Below are positions 17,167 to 26,409 of a DNA stretch of 63,813 bases, one piece after another. The stretch is from the NCBI GenBank assembly GCA_030688605.1, contig JAUYJB010000014.1, forward strand, positions 1 through 63,813, in the 5' to 3' direction. The DNA is from Hyphomicrobiales bacterium. GTDB lineage: Bacteria > Pseudomonadota > Alphaproteobacteria > Rhizobiales > NORP267. The notes under the pieces were generated by a model. The model saw only the letters and a list, made by a program, of their open reading frames with translations. It was not told the origin of the DNA and made no database searches. The translations under genes and the position numbers were made by a program. Numbering within the stretch: position 1 is the first letter of the stretch; every line of letters starts with the position of its first letter.

Positions 17167-18288
17167 TTATGATTCCGGCCGGATCAGCTTGCTTGTGTCG
17201 ACCATCGCCTTCCCGGACAGGTCTTGGAGGCTGTCCACCAAGAGCTGGATGACGTACTGGCCGTTATGGGCATACGCCCCGGGGTCCTTGGCCGCGAACT
17301 GATAGTTGTAGGCGGCGCGCAACAGGCGCGGCGTCCACGACTGGTAGCGGTTCGGAAAGATCGCCTCGGACCTGTCGGCCTTGCCGTCCGCATTCGTGTC
17401 GGCGAAGAAGTACGGATGGTTGTGCGAGTCGTAAGCGATCGGGGTCTTGGCCACCTCGGTGGCATAGCTCTGGATCGCCTTGAGCAGCGCCTCTTGCAGG
17501 GTGGCGATCTCCTCGGCCATGCCTTCCTCAACATTGCCGTCGCCATCAAAGTCGACGGGCGTCATGCGGATCTTCGACAATTCCGCCCTGGACTTGATGC
17601 CCGCCTCCACGTGACAGGTGGCGCACAGTTCGAACCTGACCTTCAGGGCATGCTGCTCGTGGCAGTCGGCGCAGCGCTGTTGAATGCCGTTATGGCCGTA
17701 ATAGCCCTTATAGGTCTGGCCATCATACTCATAGCCGCCCTTGGCCTGGGTGCCAAAGCGGGTCGCGCCGGCTGCCCGATAGTGGACGTTGACGAACCCG
17801 AGTTTCGGCTGCACCTCGTCGTCGGTCATGCCGGCGATCTTCTCGTTAACGCTGACCGTGGATTCGCGTCCCTGGTGGCAGGTCATGCAGCGCGAATCGT
17901 CGCCGACGTTCTCCACCGTCAATCCGGACGGGAAGGTGACGCTGCTCATCATGATGGTTGCATCATTATGGCAGGCGACGCAGGCGATGACCGTGCCGGT
18001 CGGGGCCGGGCGATTGACGACGCCCGGCTCGGAGCCGTCGGCGCCGACAAAGTCACGGAAGCCAGGCGTCGAGTGACATTTGGCGCAGGCGAGCGGAATC
18101 TCGCCCTCTTCGTTCCAGTGGATGAACGCCTCGGCGCTCGCCCGCGCGTGCGGCGAGCCGGCCCACTCCGTGACGAACGGGAATTCCAGCGGTGCAGATT
18201 GTGCGAAAGCCGGCGTTACGCCCAAGGCTGCGAGCGCCAAGAGCCCTGCGACAGCGGCAATTCGCCTCAGTTCCAGCAAGAGCGACAT
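17167..18288 (-). CDS. Exported pentaheme c-type cytochrome with two EF-hand-like loops
   Basis: 373 residues. The start at 18288 has GGAGG eight bases upstream and opens a clear signal peptide (helix about 10-25, cleavage after AFA, residue 29), so the protein is periplasmic or surface-exposed. Five CxxCH heme sites are visible at residues 68-72, 103-107, 134-138, 206-210 and 222-226. The C-terminal third has no heme site but carries two DxDxDG-type calcium loops (DFDGDGNVEE at 247-256, DTNADGKADR at 297-306). The overall protein is a multiheme electron carrier of unknown partner. No dedicated maturation or reductase gene is adjacent. Confidence 0.85.
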   Translation of the reverse strand: MSLLLELRRIAAVAGLLALAALGVTPAFAQSAPLEFPFVTEWAGSPHARASAEAFIHWNEEGEIPLACAKCHSTPGFRDFVGADGSEPGVVNRPAPTGTVIACVACHNDATIMMSSVTFPSGLTVENVGDDSRCMTCHQGRESTVSVNEKIAGMTDDEVQPKLGFVNVHYRAAGATRFGTQAKGGYEYDGQTYKGYYGHNGIQQRCADCHEQHALKVRFELCATCHVEAGIKSRAELSKIRMTPVDFDGDGNVEEGMAEEIATLQEALLKAIQSYATEVAKTPIAYDSHNHPYFFADTNADGKADRSEAIFPNRYQSWTPRLLRAAYNYQFAAKDPGAYAHNGQYVIQLLVDSLQDLSGKAMVDTSKLIRPES

Positions 18289-18593
18289 GTTGTGGACCTC
18301 CATTCTCATTCCGCCCGCAGGGACCAGCCCAGTCTTGCCCGCACGGCGAAGCCTAATTTTTCGCGCGCTCGAGGCGGCGCGATGCGATCGACAATCGTCG
18401 ATGGCGCCTAGCACGGCCGCCGATTGCGCTCCCGTCATTCGATTCCTGTTCCGAATGAATGCTCGTTCAAGGCATCCATTTTCACCATGACATCGATCAA
18501 GTTTACGCGCGGCATCGGGCATCCCGGAATTCCCTTTCCGCCCCCTCGTTTGGCGATTGTCACGCCAATCCCGATCGACAATAATCGGCCGTC
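18289..18593. other. Divergent intergenic region between pentaheme cytochrome and P450
   Basis: 305 bases without a convincing gene. It must hold the promoters of both divergent genes. The only structured site I see is an imperfect dyad GAATGA-ATGC-TCGTTC at 18453-18468, which resembles operators of TetR-family regulators (one mismatch between arms). No regulator gene is adjacent, so this is weak. Confidence 0.35.
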
Positions 18594-19802
18594 ATGCAGC
18601 GGAAATCTCAGTCAGCGGTTCCGACACTCGACATCGACCCGTATGACCGGGCGACACTGATTGCGCCTTACGGCTATTATGACGCGCTCAGAGAGGCGGG
18701 GCCGGTCGTCTATCTGCCGCAATACGATGTCTACGCGACCGGGCGGCACGAGGCGGTCTGCGCCATACTGCAGGACTGGCCGACCTATTGCTCCTCGCGC
18801 GGCGTGGGCCTGTCGGATTTCAGCAAGGAAAAACCCTGGCGTGATCCTTCGGTCCTGATCGAATCCGATCCGCCGCGGCACAATGAAGTGCGCAAGGTGA
18901 TCCTGCGCATCCTGTCCAAGCGCGCGCTCGCCGAACTTTCCGAAATGCTCGCGCGCGAGGCCGAGGCGCTGGTCGACAGGCTGGTGGAGCAACGGCGGTT
19001 CGATGCCTGCCGGGATCTCGTCCAGCCCTATCTTCTCAAGGTGTTCGGCGATGCGGTCGGCGTCGACGAGACCGGCCGCGAGCACCTGGTTACCTATGGC
19101 GAGGTGGCGTTCAATTCGTTCGGCCCGCTCAACGAGCATTTCCACGCCTCGATCGAGAAAAGCAACTCGTCCGGCGCCACCCAATGGGTCATGGACCGGT
19201 GCAAACGGGAAGCGCTCGGCCCCGGCAGGTTCGGCGCCAAGGTCTATGAATATGCCGAGGAAGGCAATGTCACCGAATATGAGGCGTGGAACCTGGTGCG
19301 CGCGCTCCTGTCGGCCGGCATCGACACCACGATTGGGGGCATAGCCCACCTGTTGTTGTGCCTGGCGCGAAATCCCGAACAGTATGATCTGTTGGCGACC
19401 GAGCCGGCGCGGGCCGGCGCGGCGTTCAACGAAGCGGTGCGTCACGATCCGCCGATCCATTCGATCTTCAGGACCACGACCCGTTGTGTGAGCCTGGCGG
19501 GCGTCGATCTCGGCGAGGGGCAGAAGGTGCTGGCCAGCATCGGCGCGGCCAGCCGCGATCCGCGGCGCTGGGACGATCCGGCAATGTTCGATCTGACGCG
19601 CGATACCGCCGGTCACATCGGCTTCGGCTCGGGCGTACATCTGTGCATTGGCATGAATATCGCGCACCTCGAGGCGGCGGCCCTCACCACGGCGTTCGTG
19701 GCCCGGGTGAAACGGATCGAATTGGCCGGCGAGCCGGTCTACAAGGCGAACAATTCCATGCGCTCGTTGGCCGAGCTGCCGGTTTCGGTTGTCCCCCATT
19801 AG
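18594..19802 (+). CDS. Cytochrome P450, CYP199-like
   Basis: 402 residues, soluble bacterial P450. The heme-thiolate motif FGSGVHLCIG places Cys351 as the axial ligand; the I-helix oxygen-activation motif is AGIDTT (241-246) and the ExxR salt bridge is E280-R283. The segment YCSSRGVGLSDFSKEKPWR and the whole C-terminal layout (SGHVGFGSGVH-like) resemble CYP199A2/A4 of Rhodopseudomonas palustris, enzymes that oxidise para-substituted benzoates, for example demethylating 4-methoxybenzoate. That assignment is from memory. No ferredoxin or reductase gene is adjacent. If it makes 4-hydroxybenzoate, the pca genes at 55 kb would act downstream. Confidence 0.88.
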   Translation: MQRKSQSAVPTLDIDPYDRATLIAPYGYYDALREAGPVVYLPQYDVYATGRHEAVCAILQDWPTYCSSRGVGLSDFSKEKPWRDPSVLIESDPPRHNEVRKVILRILSKRALAELSEMLAREAEALVDRLVEQRRFDACRDLVQPYLLKVFGDAVGVDETGREHLVTYGEVAFNSFGPLNEHFHASIEKSNSSGATQWVMDRCKREALGPGRFGAKVYEYAEEGNVTEYEAWNLVRALLSAGIDTTIGGIAHLLLCLARNPEQYDLLATEPARAGAAFNEAVRHDPPIHSIFRTTTRCVSLAGVDLGEGQKVLASIGAASRDPRRWDDPAMFDLTRDTAGHIGFGSGVHLCIGMNIAHLEAAALTTAFVARVKRIELAGEPVYKANNSMRSLAELPVSVVPH

Positions 19803-19843
19803 GGCCGCATGGGTTATGATGGGTTCCCTCGGGAGCCATCGCC

Positions 19844-22800
19844 ATGCGGCCCGCCGCCAATACCCCTATTGAGCTGCCGTTGCGCCAGGCGATTGCGGCC
19901 GACTATCTCGCAGAAGAGGCCGCGCTCGTCCGCGCGCTGCTGCCAGCCGCGCGTCTTGAACCGGAGATGCGCGCGCGGGTCGAGAAGAATGCGCGGCGGT
20001 TGGTCGAGGCGGCGCGCGCCGGCCGCCGAAAGTTCGGCGGCGTTGACGCGATGATGAGCGAATACGGGCTGTCGAGCGAGGAGGGCGTGGTGCTGATGTG
20101 CCTTGCCGAGGCGCTGCTGCGCGTTCCCGACGCCAACACAGCCGACAAGCTCATCGCCGACAAGATCGGAGGACGCGCCTGGGAAGCCCATCTCGGCCAT
20201 TCCGATTCGCTTCTCGTCAACGCCTCGACCTGGGGGCTGATGCTGACCGGTCGCGTCGTCGATCTCGGCGAGGGCGAGGGAAGCGACGTGGCGAGCCTCG
20301 TCAAGCGGCTGGTGGCCAAGTCGGGCGAGCCCATCATCCGGCAAGCGATGCGCCACGCCATGCGCATCATCGGCGGTCAGTTCGTGCTCGGCCGCACCAT
20401 CGAGGAAGCGCTTCGGCTCGGCGAGCCGCAGGCAAGGCAAGGCTACCGCTTCTCCTTCGACATGCTCGGCGAGGCGGCGATGACCGCGCGCGACGCTGCC
20501 CGCTATCTCGATGCATACCTGCATGCCGCTGAAATCATTGCGAAACATGCCGGGCTGGGAGAGGGGGAGAGCATCTTCGCCCGCCCGGGCGTTTCCATAA
20601 AGCTGTCCGCGCTTCATCCGCGCTTCGAGCCGAGACAACGTGCCCGCATCATGGCCGAGCTGGTACCGCGGCTTTCCGGCCTCGTCGCGGCGGCACGCGA
20701 GCGCGGGCTGGCGCTGACCATCGACGCGGAGGAGATGGACCGGCTCGATCTGACGCTTGGGGTTTTCGCGGCTCTCATCGGCGATCGCGCCGCTGCCGGC
20801 TGGGACGGGCTGGGCATCGCCGTGCAGGCCTATGCGCGGCGCGCCATGGCGGTGCTCGCCTGGCTCAAGGCGCTGGCCGAGCAAACGGGCCACAGGATTC
20901 CGGTGCGGCTCGTCAAGGGCGCCTACTGGGACAGCGAGATCAAGCGCGCCCAGGAAGCGGGGCTTGAGTCTTATCCAGTATTCACGCGCAAGGCTTCAAC
21001 CGACGTCTCGTTTCTTGCCTGCGCGCGCTTTCTGCTCGCCCACCGCGATTGCTTTTATGCCCAGTTCGCGACCCACAACGCCCACAGCATCGCCGCGGTG
21101 CATGCCCTTGCCGGCGGCAGCGCGGATTACGAATTCCAGCGCCTGCACGGCATGGGACAGGCAATCTACGAGGATGCGACCCGGCCCGATGGGCTCGGCG
21201 TTGCCTGCCGCATCTACGCGCCGGTTGGCAGCCACGAGGATTTGCTCGCCTATCTGGTGCGCCGGCTGCTCGAGAACGGCGCCAACACCTCTTTCGTCAA
21301 CCGTCTGGCCGACGACGCGGCGCCGATCGAGGAAATCATCCTCGACCCGGCGGAAAAAGTCGCGGCGCGGAAGATCATTCCGCACCCGCGCATTCCTCAG
21401 CCCGGCGATGTTTTTCTTCCCGAGCGCAAGAACAGCCGCGGCTTCTTGCTGCACGAGGATGCGGTGCGGGGGCCGCTGATCGCGGCGATGCAAAGTGCGC
21501 TGCAGGAGAAGGCCGATGCCGGTCCGATCGTCGCCGGCAAGGCCGGCTCCGGTGCGGAACGGACGATTTTCTCGCCCCATGACCGCCGGGTCCGCGTCGG
21601 TACGGTCGTGGAAGCGGGCGAGGCCGCGGTCGAGGCGGCGCTTGCCTCGGCATCGGCCGCGCAACCCGCGTGGGACCGGCGCGGCGGCGCTGAGCGGGCC
21701 GAACTTCTGGAACAGGCCGCCGACCTCTATGAGGCCAACGGCGCACGGCTGATGGCGCTGATGGTGCGCGAGGCCGGCAAGACGCTCGACAATGCGCTTG
21801 CCGATCTGCGCGAGGCGGCGGATTTCCTGCGCTACTATGCCATTCAGGCGCGCCGTCAATTCGCCGGTCCCCGGACTTTGCCGAGCCCGACTGGCGAGCG
21901 GAACGAAATGCATCTTCATGGGCGCGGCGTCTTTGCCTGTATCAGCCCGTGGAACTTCCCGCTCGCCATATTCACCGGCCAGGCCGCAGCCGCGCTCGCC
22001 GCCGGCAACACCGTCCTCGCCAAGCCGGCTGAACAGACCCCGCTCGTCGCTGCCGCGGCCGTGCGGCTGATGCATCGAGCCGGCATCCCCGACGATGTCA
22101 TCCAACTCCTGCCGGGCGCCGGCGAGGTGGTCGGCGCGCGGCTCGTCGCCGACAGGCGCGTTTCCGGCATCGCCTTCACCGGCTCCAACGAGACGGCGGA
22201 TGCGATCCAGAAACTGCTGGCGGGGCGTGGCGGCGCGATTGTCCCGCTGATCGCCGAGACCGGCGGCATCAACGCCATGATCGTCGATTCAACCGCTCTG
22301 CCGGAGCAGGCGGTGCGGGACGCGGTGCGCTCGGCCTTCGACAGCGCCGGCCAGCGCTGCTCGGCGCTGCGCTTGCTGTGCGTGCAGGAGGATATCGCCG
22401 GCCGGCTGCTCGAGATGCTGGTCGGCGCCATGCAGGAGCTTACGATCGGCGACCCGCTCGACTATGCCACCGATGTCGGCCCGGTGATCGACGAGGACGC
22501 GCGCGCGACGCTGGAAGCTCACAAGGCGCAGATGCGCAAACAGGCAAAGACGCTGGTCGAGCTTAGGCTGCCGGCGGCCGCGCGGCACGGCACTTTCGTG
22601 GCGCCGGCGGCCTACGAGATAGACTCGATTTTGGTCCTGAAGCGCGAGGTGTTCGGTCCGATCCTGCATGTGGTGCGTTTTCAGGCCGGAAGGCTGGCGC
22701 AGGTCTGCGAGGCCATCAACGCCACCGGCTACGGCCTGACGCTCGGGGTGCATAGCCGCATCGACGAGACCGTCAGCGAGGTTGCCTCGCGGGTGCGGGT

Positions 22801-23005
22801 CGGCAATATTTACGTCAACCGCAACCAGATCGGCGCCGTCGTCGGGGCGCAACCCTTCGGCGGCGAGGGACTTTCCGGCACCGGACCCAAGGCGGGCGGG
22901 CCGCATTATCTGCCCCGTTTTGCGGTAGAGCGCGTGACGTCGACCGACATAACCGCTTCGGGCGGAAATGCGGCGCTCCTGTCCCTCGATCCGGAAGGGC
23001 GATAG
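19844..23005 (+). CDS. putA: Bifunctional proline dehydrogenase / L-glutamate gamma-semialdehyde dehydrogenase
   Basis: 1053 residues. The N-terminal half is the FAD-dependent proline dehydrogenase barrel (ARPGVSIKLSALHPRFE, VRLVKGAYWDSEIKRAQ, TSFVNRL); the C-terminal half is the NAD-dependent aldehyde dehydrogenase, with ISPWNFPLAIFTGQ, the Glu motif AETGGINAM and catalytic Cys839 in SAGQRCSAL. Proline is converted to glutamate with channelled intermediate. There is no N-terminal ribbon-helix-helix DNA-binding domain and no long C-terminal extension, so it is the short type without autorepressor function. Regulation must come from elsewhere; no Lrp-like PutR gene is adjacent. Confidence 0.96.
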   Translation: MRPAANTPIELPLRQAIAADYLAEEAALVRALLPAARLEPEMRARVEKNARRLVEAARAGRRKFGGVDAMMSEYGLSSEEGVVLMCLAEALLRVPDANTADKLIADKIGGRAWEAHLGHSDSLLVNASTWGLMLTGRVVDLGEGEGSDVASLVKRLVAKSGEPIIRQAMRHAMRIIGGQFVLGRTIEEALRLGEPQARQGYRFSFDMLGEAAMTARDAARYLDAYLHAAEIIAKHAGLGEGESIFARPGVSIKLSALHPRFEPRQRARIMAELVPRLSGLVAAARERGLALTIDAEEMDRLDLTLGVFAALIGDRAAAGWDGLGIAVQAYARRAMAVLAWLKALAEQTGHRIPVRLVKGAYWDSEIKRAQEAGLESYPVFTRKASTDVSFLACARFLLAHRDCFYAQFATHNAHSIAAVHALAGGSADYEFQRLHGMGQAIYEDATRPDGLGVACRIYAPVGSHEDLLAYLVRRLLENGANTSFVNRLADDAAPIEEIILDPAEKVAARKIIPHPRIPQPGDVFLPERKNSRGFLLHEDAVRGPLIAAMQSALQEKADAGPIVAGKAGSGAERTIFSPHDRRVRVGTVVEAGEAAVEAALASASAAQPAWDRRGGAERAELLEQAADLYEANGARLMALMVREAGKTLDNALADLREAADFLRYYAIQARRQFAGPRTLPSPTGERNEMHLHGRGVFACISPWNFPLAIFTGQAAAALAAGNTVLAKPAEQTPLVAAAAVRLMHRAGIPDDVIQLLPGAGEVVGARLVADRRVSGIAFTGSNETADAIQKLLAGRGGAIVPLIAETGGINAMIVDSTALPEQAVRDAVRSAFDSAGQRCSALRLLCVQEDIAGRLLEMLVGAMQELTIGDPLDYATDVGPVIDEDARATLEAHKAQMRKQAKTLVELRLPAAARHGTFVAPAAYEIDSILVLKREVFGPILHVVRFQAGRLAQVCEAINATGYGLTLGVHSRIDETVSEVASRVRVGNIYVNRNQIGAVVGAQPFGGEGLSGTGPKAGGPHYLPRFAVERVTSTDITASGGNAALLSLDPEGR

Positions 23006-23105
23006 GCGCTGCGCGGAGGTTTGTTTTTTTGCCGCCGTGCCGCCATCTAATGTGAATAAGCATAATCTGAGTAGGCGGCGACGCGCCGCATCGGTGCACA
23101 GAGCC

Positions 23106-23846
23106 ATGGCCAACAGGGACAAACCGAAAGCAGAGGTGGTTGAGAGCGGCACGCCGGGAAAGCCGGCGGAGACCTCCAGCCATTCGCAGATCGACGATTT
23201 TCTCAAGACGGCGCGCCGGCTTACGCTCCTGCGTGCGTCCGGGGAACGCGGCCGGCTGATTTTTGCCCTCGATGCGACGATGAGCCGGCAGCCCACCTGG
23301 GACAGCGCCTGCCGGCATCAGGCGGAGATGTTCCACCAGACCGCGGCGATCGGTGGACTCGATGTGCAACTCGTCTATTTCCGGGGCTTTCGCGAATGCC
23401 GGGCGAGCAAATGGGTCGACGACCCGAAACACTTGGCCGAACTGATGACCCGCATCGACTGCCGCGGCGGCCACACCCAGATCGGCAAGGTGCTGACCCA
23501 TGCGCGCAAGGAGGCGGCGCGGCAGCGGGTTCATGCGCTGGTCTATGTCGGCGACTGCATGGAGGAAGAACTCGACCATCTGTGCGCCGAGGCCGGCAAG
23601 CTCGGCCTCTTGCACGTGCCGGCCTTCATGTTCCAGGAGGGCTATGAGCCGCTCGCCGAGCGCGCCTTTCGCGAGATCGCCCGGCTGACCGGAGGCGCCT
23701 GGTGCCGCTTCGATGTGGCCGCCGCCAACCAATTGCGCGAATTGCTCTCGGCGGTTGCCGTCTATGCGGCGGGCGGGCGCGCGGCACTGGAGAATTTGAG
23801 CGCCAAAGGCGGCCGCGGCCGCTTGTTGCTCGAACAGCTTCGGTAG
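23106..23846 (+). CDS. VWA-like domain protein paired with a J-domain protein
   Basis: 246 residues, no signal peptide. After a ~30-residue polar lead, a von Willebrand A-like fold is suggested by strands ending in LIFALDATMS, where D56-x-T58-x-S60 replaces the usual DxSxS metal-site motif, plus Thr124 in GGHTQIGKVL and Asp150 in LVYVGDCMEE, the other expected metal ligands. So the metal site is variant but plausibly functional. The start ATG at 23106 is chosen by protein content. It ends five bases before the J-domain gene. I know of no established function; bacterial VWA proteins often scaffold AAA or chaperone machines. Confidence 0.65.
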   Translation: MANRDKPKAEVVESGTPGKPAETSSHSQIDDFLKTARRLTLLRASGERGRLIFALDATMSRQPTWDSACRHQAEMFHQTAAIGGLDVQLVYFRGFRECRASKWVDDPKHLAELMTRIDCRGGHTQIGKVLTHARKEAARQRVHALVYVGDCMEEELDHLCAEAGKLGLLHVPAFMFQEGYEPLAERAFREIARLTGGAWCRFDVAAANQLRELLSAVAVYAAGGRAALENLSAKGGRGRLLLEQLR

Positions 23847-23851
23847 GCAAG

Positions 23852-24583
23852 ATGCCGGCATTCCTCGGTTTGGTGTTCCTGGTCGCGCTCGTCGTCATGG
23901 CGCTATATTTTTTCGCCAACGCCGACGTGCGCACGCTTACCAGCAACATGCACCGCATTGCCGGCATCGCCATGCTTCTCATCGCCGGCCTCCTGGCGCT
24001 GGTCGGGCGCTGGGCTCTGGCATTGCCGCTCGGTTTTTTCGGCTTCTCGATCCTGATGCGCGGCTGGCCGAGCTTCCCCGGCAGCGCGCAGAAGTCGGCC
24101 GGGCAGCGCTCGCGGGTGCGCTCGCGTCACCTCGACATGACGCTGGATCACGACACTGGCGAGATGGACGGCACGGTCCGGACAGGCCGGTTCGGCGGTG
24201 AGCGGCTCGGCAAAATGAGCTTGGCGGAGCTGCAGGAGCTCTATGGCGAGGTGGCGCATGACGCCGAAAGCGTGGCGCTCATCGAGACCTATCTTGACCG
24301 CCGCTTTCCCGACTGGCGAGAGGGGACGGGCGAGGCGCGGGCCGGCAATGGCGGCGATGGCGGCACCCGGTATGGGAAAAGCGGCGCCACGGGGCCGATG
24401 ACGATGGATGAGGCGCACAAGGTCCTCGGCGTCGCCAGGGGCGCGAGCGAGGCGGAGATCCGCACCGCCCACCGCCGGCTGATGAAGAATCTGCACCCCG
24501 ATCAAGGCGGCTCCACCTATCTCGCCACCAAGCTCAACGAGGCCCGCGACCTGTTGCTCAAGCGCGGCGGCAAACGGCGTTAG
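23852..24583 (+). CDS. Membrane-anchored protein with C-terminal J domain
   Basis: 243 residues. An N-terminal helix (about 3-22) is followed by a further hydrophobic region (about 36-68), then a soluble linker. The J domain is at the extreme C-terminus: MTMDEAHKVLGVARGASEAE, then RLMKNLHPDQGG with the HPD motif at 215-217 that stimulates DnaK ATPase. This TIM14/Pam18-like arrangement (membrane anchor first, J domain last) would recruit DnaK to the inner membrane. Partner gene is the VWA protein five bases upstream. Convergent with the carboxypeptidase gene 15 bases downstream. Confidence 0.8.
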   Translation: MPAFLGLVFLVALVVMALYFFANADVRTLTSNMHRIAGIAMLLIAGLLALVGRWALALPLGFFGFSILMRGWPSFPGSAQKSAGQRSRVRSRHLDMTLDHDTGEMDGTVRTGRFGGERLGKMSLAELQELYGEVAHDAESVALIETYLDRRFPDWREGTGEARAGNGGDGGTRYGKSGATGPMTMDEAHKVLGVARGASEAEIRTAHRRLMKNLHPDQGGSTYLATKLNEARDLLLKRGGKRR

Positions 24584-24598
24584 GAAGGCCTGGCCGGC

Positions 24599-26113
24599 CT
24601 ATTGGCGTATCGGCAGGCAGGGGAACTTGGCCTCTTTGAGCTTCTTGCAGGCGGCCTCGGCGGCGGCCTTGTCGAAGCTCGAGAACCGCGCCCGGTAAAG
24701 TGTCGTGGCGTCCGTCTTCACCGACTCGGTATAGGCGAGCCGGTCGCTGAGGATTTCAGCTTTGCGCTGGGCGTCCCGCAACTTCCTGCGCGCCGCCTGC
24801 TCGTCGTCGTAGGCGCCGATCTGGATCAGCCACTTTTCGCGCAGGCGTTCGGCGATGGCGTTGGTCACCTTGGTGTCGGGGACAATGCGCGGCCGCGGCG
24901 TGGGCATCGGCGCGACGATCGTGATGTGGGATGGCTGCTGCGTCTGCATCTCCGCCGCCGGCACCTTGGCGATGACGGTGTCGCCCTCGGAGGGAGGTGC
25001 CGTGTCCTCGGCTTCATCGTCGCCCTCGGCCGGCTGCGACATCGCCAGCACCTCGGCGATCGGATCGCCGCCGGAAGCCGGCGCGACCGAGGCGGCAGCG
25101 GGCAGGAGGCGCGGATTGACCGGGGTGGGAGCGGGCAGGAGGTGCGGCTTGACCGAGGCGGCGGGTTCCGGTTCTGCGCTTGCAAGCTGCGGAGCCGCCG
25201 CCGCGACCGGCCGTATCGCCGGCAAGGGCGCCACCGCGGGCAGGGTGACAGCGTGCGCCATCTTCGTCTTTGCCGTCGATGCCTTGGCGAACTGCTGATT
25301 CAAGAGCGCCGTCACGTGATCGTCGCGCGCGCGCGCGCTCGGACCGCCCATGACGATGGCGATCAGATGACGGGAGCCGCGTTGCGCCGAGGCCGCGAGA
25401 TTGTAGCCGGAGGCATGGGTATAGCCGGTCTTGATGCCGTCGACGCCTGAAACCCGACCGAGCAGCCGGTTGTGATTGCGATAATTGTGCCCCTGATAGG
25501 CGAAGGAGCGGGTCTTGAAGTAGTCGTAATAGTCCGGGAAGTCCCGGATCAGAGCGGCCGCCAGTGTCGCCATGTCGCGGGCGGTGCTGCGCTGTCGGGG
25601 GTCGGGCAGCCCAGAGGCGTTGCGGAAGGTGGTGGATTTCATCCCGAGAGCCCGCGCCCGGTCGGTCATCATCGCGGCGAAGGCGGATTCGCTGGTCCCG
25701 ATATGCTCGGCAATGGCGGCGGCGACGTCGTTCGCCGATTTGGTCACCAGGACCAGGATCGCCGATCGCACCGATATTGTCTGGCCGACCTTGAGCCCCA
25801 GCTTCGAGGGTGCCTGACCGGCGGCGTGGGCGGAGAAGCGGATCTGCGTTGACGCGGTGACGCGGCCGGCGCGCATTTCGGCGAACAGCATGTACAGCGT
25901 CATCATCTTGGTCAGCGACGCTGGGAAGCGTTGGTCGTCCGCGTTGCGCGAGTACAGGACCCGGTCGGCGTTGGCATCGACGACGATGGCCGCGTATTTG
26001 CTCTGCGACCAGCCACCGGGGCGCGCGTGCGCCTGCGGCGGAGCCAGCATCGTGGCCAGGCCCAGCGCGATCAAAAACGAAGCCGACAAACGAGATTGGG
26101 TGCTCCCCAGCAT
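24599..26113 (-). CDS. Penicillin-binding D-alanyl-D-alanine carboxypeptidase with C-terminal SPOR domain
   Basis: About 504 residues from the ATG at 26113; a GTG 30 bases upstream is the alternative. Signal peptide ends near QAHA. The S11 peptidase motifs are present: SLTK (catalytic Ser66-Lys69), SAN in VTKSANDVAAA, and KTG in GIKTGYTH. A long Pro/Ala-rich linker leads to a SPOR domain (KWLIQIGAYDDEQAARRKL...) that binds denuded septal peptidoglycan. It trims pentapeptide stem peptides in the periplasm, probably at the division site. The domain pairing is common in Rhizobiales. Confidence 0.92.
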   Translation of the reverse strand: MLGSTQSRLSASFLIALGLATMLAPPQAHARPGGWSQSKYAAIVVDANADRVLYSRNADDQRFPASLTKMMTLYMLFAEMRAGRVTASTQIRFSAHAAGQAPSKLGLKVGQTISVRSAILVLVTKSANDVAAAIAEHIGTSESAFAAMMTDRARALGMKSTTFRNASGLPDPRQRSTARDMATLAAALIRDFPDYYDYFKTRSFAYQGHNYRNHNRLLGRVSGVDGIKTGYTHASGYNLAASAQRGSRHLIAIVMGGPSARARDDHVTALLNQQFAKASTAKTKMAHAVTLPAVAPLPAIRPVAAAAPQLASAEPEPAASVKPHLLPAPTPVNPRLLPAAASVAPASGGDPIAEVLAMSQPAEGDDEAEDTAPPSEGDTVIAKVPAAEMQTQQPSHITIVAPMPTPRPRIVPDTKVTNAIAERLREKWLIQIGAYDDEQAARRKLRDAQRKAEILSDRLAYTESVKTDATTLYRARFSSFDKAAAEAACKKLKEAKFPCLPIRQ

Positions 26114-26282
26114 TGCTACCGAATCCCATATTTGCGAACGCACGACAAGGCCGAAAAATGCGCCCTTTGGATAACGTTCCTTGTCACGGGGAAGGCAGGG
26201 TAGGATCGCCCGGTTACAAAAGCTTTAAGTCCGGTCATTTTGCCGCCGCCGCGGCCCCGGTCGCGCGGGCTTGGAGGGTCCA

Positions 26283-26332
26283 TTTTGTGCAGTGCAGTAT
26301 TTTCTTGACTATTTTTGTGCAGTGCATATATT
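26283..26332 (+). promoter_or_regulatory. Phasin promoter with two TTTTGTGCAGTGCA repeats (probable PhaR operators)
   Basis: A sigma70-like promoter reads TTGACT (26305-26310), 16-base spacer, TATATT (26327-26332). Two identical 14-base direct repeats, TTTTGTGCAGTGCA, lie at 26283-26296 and 26313-26326, 30 bases (about three helical turns) apart. The second fills the spacer between -35 and -10, an ideal repressor position. Each contains the dyad TGCA-N-TGCA. PhaR/AniA regulators of polyhydroxyalkanoate metabolism bind TGC-rich dyads of this general form upstream of phasin genes, so that is the likely factor. Confidence 0.6.
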
Positions 26333-26409
26333 CATATCCAGAACGCCGGATCGACACACAGACGGATACGAATCGGCGTCGAAACAGGATTTCAAACGGA
26401 GCGATTAAG

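Noticed and set aside
18594-19802. Pentaheme cytochrome as electron donor of the adjacent P450
   Set aside because: One is exported and the P450 is cytoplasmic; they are divergent genes, so a direct redox partnership is unlikely.
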